Origin: Hyphomicrobiales bacterium
GTDB lineage: Bacteria; Pseudomonadota; Alphaproteobacteria; Rhizobiales; Aestuariivirgaceae
Length of the DNA stretch: 10,525 nt
NCBI GenBank assembly: GCA_027067085.1
Contig: JAMOMM010000286.1
Coordinates: 1 to 10,525 of the forward strand
Direction: 5' to 3'
This document shows, in pieces, positions 6,755 through 10,525 of this stretch. Position 1 is the stretch's first letter; the number at the start of each line of letters is the position of its first letter. The translations under genes were made by a program, and so were the position numbers. The notes below the pieces were generated by a model. That model was not told the DNA's origin and did not search any database. It was given only the letters and a program-made list of their open reading frames with translations.

Positions 6755-6758
6755 TGCT

Positions 6759-8300
6759 CTAGTTGCTACGAACCAGCCTTATGCCTGCATTGTGATCGCC
6801 CCGCTCTAACCACAAGCGCCGAAGTGATGCTGCTAGAGATTTTACGCTGGCTTTTTCATCAAAACTTGACCAATGAGGGTCTAAGCCCAACGATGCAAAA
6901 ACATTAGCATAAGCGTTTTGGACACTTGCATACGCAATATCACGTTTGACTTCTGCAACAAGTGTATTCATTTCTTCACGCAAGCGAGTTTGCTGACTTA
7001 CACGATTGACCTTTGCTTCTACTCGTATCTGAGAAAGTAACCGGCGCTGCACACCATAATATTCATTAGCTGTCGAGAATTCTCTGCGCGCATGAAGATA
7101 ACGGGCGCGGCTCACGTGCACTTCTAACATGATTGCCATTGTTAACGATAAAGCTCGTGCATCCAACAAATTGTCTTTGCCATCAATGATGGACTTTCGT
7201 GCTGGGTATTGGAACAAACGAATAATATTCCAACTGGCTTTTGCACCCCAAGATAACCAGTTATTGTTGAACAAGAAATCATTGCTATCAAAACTAGTGC
7301 CTGCATAAAGCTGAACGCCTGGTAGCAACTCTAACAATGCAGCAGTTGTTTCGTCTTGATTGATCCGCGATTTATACAATAATTCGAGCACTTCAGGACG
7401 GTTACGCATTGCAACACCAACCATGGATTTCGCTGGTACAGGAATGCTCAAGTCTCGAAGATGCCTTCTTGGTTGAACCAAACGGTAGCGTTGGTTTGGT
7501 GGAATGTTCATCAATGCGGCAAGTTGAAACTTGGCATTTTTTAAGCCACCTTCCAGCTTTTGAATTTCGCGTTTAATGCCAACCAATTCACGTTCGAACG
7601 TTAAAGCGGTTATGGGCGATGTTTTGCCTAATTTATAAAGCGCACGGGTTTCACCCAAAGCGCGAGATACACGCCCTTCGAGCCAGCGTAATTTTTTCAA
7701 TAGCCTTTGGCTGCTAATTGCACGCCAGTACGCCGAGCGAACCGCTTCGATTGTAGAATTTACAACTTTTCGTTTAATTTGTTCAGCAATCAACACTTCA
7801 TTGGCGGTTTGCTTTGCGCGCACATACGACAAACCAAAATCTAGGATATGCCATGTAAAGGTGATGTCTTGAGAAAATACGTTTCGCTCAGATGATGTGG
7901 AATTGTTGACGCTGGTTGCGCCAAGATCTTTTTTCGTTTGAAAAAATTGGTTTTTCTTACCAGTAATTAACTGGCTTTGTCCGCCTGAATAATTGCTTCG
8001 TCCAGAGTACCCAGAGTTTGACACAAAATCTGGCAACAACTTATAGTTGGCTAGATCTAAGCTACGAATTCGCAGGGCTTTTTCTTTTAACTCAACCTTA
8101 GTGTCTAAATTGTATTTAAGCGCGCGCGCCATTGCCTGATACAAATCAATTGGGCCCGTTACTGGCTCTTGATTTAAGGTTACACGTCGAATTTTATCTA
8201 AAGAATAGGTTGAAATATCCTGTTTTGTTGCTTTTTCAGGCGCGACTGTGCATCCCGCTAAAACGAGTGCAATCGAACATACCTGTACAACATTTTTCAT
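6759..8300 (-). CDS. TolC-family outer-membrane factor, predicted lipoprotein
   Basis: A 513-residue outer-membrane channel protein of the TolC/OprM class. Residues 1-16 are a lipoprotein signal with a textbook lipobox LAGC (C17). The residue after the cysteine is Thr, not Asp, consistent with outer-membrane sorting. The TolC two-fold repeat is visible. The first half begins near 50 (GPIDLYQAMARALKYNLDTKVE) with long helices and a strand region around FTWHILDFGLSY. The second half begins near ~310 (VGVAMRNRPEVLELLYKSRI), then PGVQLYAGTSFDSNDF and SWNIIRLF. Trimers should form the channel and periplasmic tunnel docked by the neighbouring adaptors. ATG at 8300 is chosen because it gives an exact lipoprotein signal; the frame is open upstream to a TTG at 8363, but that would bury the signal. 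No strong ribosome-binding site is seen. The gene follows the repeat protein after a probable terminator. Confidence 0.87.
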   Translation of the reverse strand: MKNVVQVCSIALVLAGCTVAPEKATKQDISTYSLDKIRRVTLNQEPVTGPIDLYQAMARALKYNLDTKVELKEKALRIRSLDLANYKLLPDFVSNSGYSGRSNYSGGQSQLITGKKNQFFQTKKDLGATSVNNSTSSERNVFSQDITFTWHILDFGLSYVRAKQTANEVLIAEQIKRKVVNSTIEAVRSAYWRAISSQRLLKKLRWLEGRVSRALGETRALYKLGKTSPITALTFERELVGIKREIQKLEGGLKNAKFQLAALMNIPPNQRYRLVQPRRHLRDLSIPVPAKSMVGVAMRNRPEVLELLYKSRINQDETTAALLELLPGVQLYAGTSFDSNDFLFNNNWLSWGAKASWNIIRLFQYPARKSIIDGKDNLLDARALSLTMAIMLEVHVSRARYLHARREFSTANEYYGVQRRLLSQIRVEAKVNRVSQQTRLREEMNTLVAEVKRDIAYASVQNAYANVFASLGLDPHWSSFDEKASVKSLAASLRRLWLERGDHNAGIRLVRSN

Positions 8301-8415
8301 CACACGAAAAATGCCCCCAAAACTGGTTACAAAACGGACTAATTTTACTGAAACGCAACTCAAACACTCACAAACGTATACCCACTACCCGATTCTAATC
8401 GACTTGGCGAGTGGC

Positions 8416-8443
8416 AAAAAGCTTACACACTCATAGTGTCAGC
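8416..8443 (-). terminator. Probable rho-independent terminator after the repeat-protein gene
   Basis: On the minus strand GCTGACAC and GTGTAAGC form an 8-position stem with one internal G/A mismatch around a 7-nt loop, followed by TTTTT. It sits about 60 nt after the stop codon at 8503 and before the tolC-like gene. It suggests the large protein is transcribed separately, with read-through at most into tolC. Confidence 0.6.
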
Positions 8444-8502
8444 GTATACAAAGAACCGACTTTTCCACATGCGTACGCAGATAAAATCACTACTTTGGGT
8501 TG

Positions 8503-10525
8503 TTAAGATTTAGACAATGCATCAACAAGGTTAATAAACTCTTGATCTGTCGTTCTTATCGTATCTGATAGTTGCTCAGAAAACAAAGCTGCATCAGGTG
8601 CAAAAACGTTTTGTTGCGTATTGTCAATGATAGATGCATCACCAGAACTAACCGTTATATAGTATGTGTTAAATTCTCCATTTGTGAGTAAAGCCCGTAC
8701 TTTTAAGGCAAGTTCCTCAACATCTCCTGGCATGTCGCCTTTGAAAAGACCATCACCTACCCTCTCCATCCATTGTGGTAATGCTTGGCCGTCAGCTTGA
8801 GTTAAGCTTATCTGCGTATCTGAAACACCTTGAAGGTCTTTGTCTAACTCAGAGACTTTGAGAATAGTTGTTTTGCCATCGGTGATGTTGGATATTTCAA
8901 GGCCTGCCTGTTGGCCATGACCATGTGATGGTGCAAACGTCCAGCGAATTGAAGAACCAACATAGTCTTGAGGCGCAACCTCTTGGCCTTCAAATATTCC
9001 TTTTTCAAACAAGCCCTCAAATATTTGAAGCAACTCTAATCGTTCGATCGCATGGGCAACAAAACCACCACCAGCACCGTTGGAGCCAATGCCACCAAGA
9101 TCTTCGACCCTATTTACAGAGTCAAGGATAATTCCATCAGTGCCTATAAACTGGGAAAGATTTCCTAGGTCACCAATTTGTTTCACAGTTTCCACAACAT
9201 GTGATGAATGATCCCTGTTCTGAAGACTATCACCTAAAGGATCAAAAGCCTCTGTCGGGCTAAATGTCTCAGGAGTATGACGAGTGTCTTCAAAGTAAGT
9301 ATCGTTGTTGATACCAGCAGTCACAGTGACGGTAACTGTGGCTGTATCTGTGAGTGTTCCATCGGTCACCGTATAGGTGATGGTATCGGTGCCATTGAAG
9401 TTGGCGTTCGGGGTGTAGTTCAACGAGCCGTCACCGTTCACACTTACCGTACCGTTCGCAGCCGTCGGGGCGCTAGCGCCACCAACCACGCTTAGCGTGT
9501 CGCCATCGACATCGGTGTCGTTACCCAGCACATCAATGTTGGACACCGTGGTGTCTTCTAAGGTTGAAGCTGTATCACTGTTTGCAACAGGGGCATCATT
9601 AACCGCAGTCACAGTAACCGTCACGGTAGCTGTATCGGTCAGTGTTCCGTCAGTCACCGTATAGGTAATCGTGTCGGTGCCATTAAAGTTGGCGTTCGGG
9701 GTGTAGTTAAGACTGCCATCACCATTGACGGTAACAGTACCGTTCGCAGCCGTTGGCACACCCGAGATTGATAGCGTATCGCCATCTACATCGGTGTCGT
9801 TACCGAGCACATCAATGTTTGACACCGTGGTGTCTTCTAGGGTTGTGGCTGTATCGTCAACACCGATTGGCGCATCATTAACCGCAGTTACAGTAACGGT
9901 GACCGTAGCTGTATCGGTCAGTGTTCCATCTGTCACCGTATAGGTAATGGTATCGGTGCCGTTAAAGTCAGCGTTCGGGGTGTAGTTAAGACTGCCATCA
10001 CCATTGACCGTAATCGACCCATTGGCAGCCGTCGGCACACCTGAGATTGACAGCGTATCGCCGTCGACATCAGTATCGTTACCGAGCACATCAATGTTGG
10101 ATACCGTGGTGTCTTCTAAGGTTGTGGCTGTATCGTCAACACCAATTGGCGCATCGTTAACCGCAGTCACAGTAACCGTCACCGTAGCTGTATCAGTCAG
10201 CGTACCGTCTGTCACCGTGTAGGTAATCGTGTCGGTGCCATTAAAGTCAGCATTTGGGGTGTAGTTAAGACTACCATCACCGTTCACACTTACCGTACCA
10301 TTGGCAGCTGTCGGCACACCTGAGATTGATAGCGTATCGCCATCGATATCAGTGTCGTTACCGAGCACATCAATGTTGGATACCGTGGTGTCTTCTAAGG
10401 TTGTGGCTGTATCGTCAACACCGATTGGCGCATCATTAACCGCAGTTACAGTAACGGTGACCGTAGCTGTATCGGTCAGTGTTCCATCTGTCACCGTATA
10501 GGTAATGGTATCGGTGCCATTAAAG
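8503..10525 (-). CDS. Large tandem-repeat (Big_9/cadherin-like, 'tandem-95' type) surface or secreted protein, C-terminal part; 5' end outside window
   Basis: The last 673 residues are visible; the frame is open to the window edge, so the true protein is larger and its start is unseen. The visible N-terminal part is one partial and four complete Ig/cadherin-like repeats of 93, 93, 93 and 96 residues. Each has the order VNDAP, TLEDT, VLGNDTDVDGDTL, NGDGSLNYTPNA, FNGTDTITYTVTDG, TATVTVTV. The Asp-rich NDTDVDGD and VNDAP motifs fit calcium-stiffened interdomain linkers. The last 270 residues differ: a linker, three 23-residue repeats (encoded by 8992-9198), then a beta-rich part with LPQWMERVGDGLFKGDMPG, which resembles a degenerate putative-Ig (He_PIG/CADG) module, and a short C-terminal tail. 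No RTX GGxGxD nonapeptides, LPxTG, PEP-CTERM or autotransporter barrel are seen. It is likely an adhesin or matrix protein, and the neighbouring channel and adaptors are the natural candidates to export it. Function is inferred. Confidence 0.85.
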   Translation of the reverse strand, partial: FNGTDTITYTVTDGTLTDTATVTVTVTAVNDAPIGVDDTATTLEDTTVSNIDVLGNDTDIDGDTLSISGVPTAANGTVSVNGDGSLNYTPNADFNGTDTITYTVTDGTLTDTATVTVTVTAVNDAPIGVDDTATTLEDTTVSNIDVLGNDTDVDGDTLSISGVPTAANGSITVNGDGSLNYTPNADFNGTDTITYTVTDGTLTDTATVTVTVTAVNDAPIGVDDTATTLEDTTVSNIDVLGNDTDVDGDTLSISGVPTAANGTVTVNGDGSLNYTPNANFNGTDTITYTVTDGTLTDTATVTVTVTAVNDAPVANSDTASTLEDTTVSNIDVLGNDTDVDGDTLSVVGGASAPTAANGTVSVNGDGSLNYTPNANFNGTDTITYTVTDGTLTDTATVTVTVTAGINNDTYFEDTRHTPETFSPTEAFDPLGDSLQNRDHSSHVVETVKQIGDLGNLSQFIGTDGIILDSVNRVEDLGGIGSNGAGGGFVAHAIERLELLQIFEGLFEKGIFEGQEVAPQDYVGSSIRWTFAPSHGHGQQAGLEISNITDGKTTILKVSELDKDLQGVSDTQISLTQADGQALPQWMERVGDGLFKGDMPGDVEELALKVRALLTNGEFNTYYITVSSGDASIIDNTQQNVFAPDAALFSEQLSDTIRTTDQEFINLVDALSKS
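8992..9198 (-). repeat. Three degenerate 23-residue repeats in the C-terminal domain of the large protein
   Basis: Three consecutive 69-nt units encode segments beginning VVETVKQIGDLG, ILDSVNRVEDLG and VAHAIERLELLQ, exactly 23 residues apart. Hydrophobic residues recur at the same positions (V/V/I, I/V/L, L/L/L), with a turn-forming Gly/Asn/Ser-rich stretch at the end of the first two. The pattern suggests a small helical or solenoid-like module lying between the Ig-like repeats and the C-terminal tail. Confidence 0.6.
9316..10525 (-). repeat. Tandem 279-bp coding repeats (4 full units plus a partial)
   Basis: Unit boundaries at the VNDAP codons are 10440-10162, 10161-9883, 9882-9604 (279 bp each) and 9603-9316 (288 bp). 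A partial unit runs from 10441 to the window edge. Units are near-identical in DNA as well as protein, and most differences are synonymous third-position changes. The last unit is the most divergent (PVANSDTAS for PIGVDDTAT, and a three-residue insertion). This indicates recent duplication or gene conversion and makes copy number prone to change and to misassembly. Confidence 0.92.

Larger units (their letters stand above)
6478..6758. other. 281-bp intergenic region upstream of the adaptor/M50 cluster
   Basis: This is the longest non-coding stretch in the window, lying between the TolC-like stop and the first adaptor start, both on the minus strand. No convincing ORF was found on either strand. 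It is AT-rich and holds two inverted repeats, at 6570-6601 and 6718-6754. I see no hairpin followed by a clear T-run that would make a standard terminator, and no -35/-10 pair close enough to consensus to call. Its size and dyads make it the likely site of promoter and regulation for the three-gene cluster. Confidence 0.5.

Noticed and set aside
8301..8363. Longer start (TTG 8363) for the TolC-like protein
   Set aside because: It would place 21 extra residues ahead of a perfect lipoprotein signal peptide beginning at ATG 8300.
8503..9315. Possible RTX calcium-binding nonapeptides in the adhesin C-terminus
   Set aside because: Only a single glycine-rich stretch (GGIGSNGAGGGF) is present, without the GGxGxDxUx periodicity.
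9725..10501. Repeated 66-72-codon open frames on the plus strand within the tandem repeats
   Set aside because: They recur with the 279-bp period and are the antisense of the repeat codons (low-complexity VTVTV/SVSVP sequence). No ribosome-binding sites or independent family resemblance were seen.
9316..10525. CRISPR-like periodic repeats
   Set aside because: The 279-bp units are contiguous, in frame and protein-coding, with no short repeat/unique spacer alternation.

Overview
The window is dense Gram-negative, probably proteobacterial, chromosome. It carries lipoprotein signal peptides, an OmpA/Pal-type lipoprotein, a TolC-type outer-membrane factor and the tail of a glutathione reductase. 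The wording of that tail leans slightly towards Alphaproteobacteria, but this is weak evidence. No rRNA, tRNA, insertion sequence, integrase or CRISPR array was seen. No gene-free stretch exceeds 300 bases; the longest is 6478-6758 (281 bp).

Left edge, plus strand (1-807): the 3' end of glutathione reductase (gor) is followed 4 nt later by a glutathione S-transferase-family gene, a small glutathione pair. Convergent to it on the minus strand is a single-domain rhodanese (822-1196). A strong minus-strand terminator separates the rhodanese from a glycine-zipper/OmpA-domain lipoprotein (1302-1976).

Centre and right, minus strand, given in transcription order: (i) the C-terminal 673 residues of a large tandem-repeat surface or secreted protein, whose 5' end lies beyond base 10525; (ii) after a probable terminator, a lipidated TolC-family outer-membrane factor (6759-8300); (iii) after a 281-bp gap with dyad symmetries, three tightly packed genes: a periplasmic adaptor with a signal peptide (5707-6477), a membrane adaptor with a cytoplasmic GAF-like domain (4245-5702), and a 714-residue fusion of a PqqD/RRE-like N-terminus, an M50 (site-2-protease-type) zinc metalloprotease and a HlyD-type adaptor (2101-4245). 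The three genes are spaced 4 nt apart or overlap by 1 nt, so they are probably translated as a unit.

Taken together, this resembles a type I secretion or tripartite export locus. It has an outer-membrane channel, three adaptor-type proteins and a likely giant repeat-protein substrate. No ABC ATPase, RND or MFS pump is encoded in the window. The inner-membrane position is taken by the M50 protease-adaptor fusion, and the visible end of the substrate has no RTX nonapeptides. My working inference is an export or surface-display system in which a membrane metalloprotease replaces or accompanies the transporter. A transporter encoded outside the window cannot be excluded. The OmpA-like lipoprotein follows the M50 gene with no visible terminator and may be part of the same transcript.
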